From: JANWYU01 sp964655485 | Lineage (GTDB): Bacteria > Bdellovibrionota > Bdellovibrionia > Bdellovibrionales > Bdellovibrionaceae | Assembly: GCA_964655485.1 (NCBI GenBank) | Contig: CAZZMS010000148.1 | Coordinates: 1-6,501 of the forward strand | Direction of reading: 5' to 3' | DNA: 6,501 nucleotides | In this document: positions 6,485 through 6,501 of the stretch, piece after piece | How the letters are laid out: each line of letters starts with the position of its first letter | Numbering within the stretch: the first letter of the stretch is position 1 | Notes under the pieces: model-generated | What the model was told of the DNA's origin: nothing | The model's database searches: none | What the model saw: the letters and a program-made list of their open reading frames with translations, nothing else | Position numbers and translations under genes: made by a program

Positions 6485-6501
6485 CCATCTGACGCTGCCG
6501 A

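Noticed and set aside
1..6501. A mobile element, phage, CRISPR or defence system.
   Set aside because: No transposase, integrase, repeat array, terminal repeats or defence-type domains are visible on either strand; the recognisable genes are core metabolism and envelope functions.

Overview
The window looks like ordinary chromosomal DNA of a diderm (Gram-negative-type) bacterium. It holds a lipoprotein signal peptidase, a small lipoprotein with a clear lipobox, and a bacterial-type isoleucyl-tRNA synthetase with a C-terminal zinc site. The overall feel (an ileS-lspA pair, compact spacing, many small lipoproteins) would fit a Bdellovibrionota or other 'deltaproteobacterial' genome. That placement is a guess from general style and not from any marker I can verify.

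Layout, right to left along the minus strand. A 187-residue protein of unknown function (6184-5621) is read from a probable promoter so close to its ATG that the message may be almost leaderless. Its stop codon lies in a terminator-like hairpin (5621-5593). A second small hairpin over the ribosome-binding site (5585-5571) leads into ileS (5571-2803). An 86-base spacer with a nested inverted repeat separates ileS from lspA (2716-2216). The lspA 3' end overlaps the start of ppk, encoding polyphosphate kinase 1 (2238-70). A possible next gene begins at base 30 and runs off the left edge. On the plus strand, diverging from the unknown gene, is a complete 54-codon lipoprotein gene (6320-6484). No stretch of more than 300 bases lacks a gene.

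The ileS-lspA pairing is a familiar arrangement in Proteobacteria. The less usual point is ppk following lspA with a coding overlap, which suggests that polyphosphate synthesis is co-expressed with isoleucine charging and lipoprotein maturation. LspA would process lipoproteins such as the small one encoded at the right edge.

I see no mobile element, CRISPR array, phage gene, tRNA or rRNA, and nothing that looks like a new defence or biosynthetic system. The points most worth checking are residue-level and regulatory: a serine in PPK where the E. coli enzyme has Arg405, an altered residue just after the KMSKS motif of IleRS, the paired hairpins in the ileS leader, the inverted repeat before lspA, and two unrecognised small proteins.
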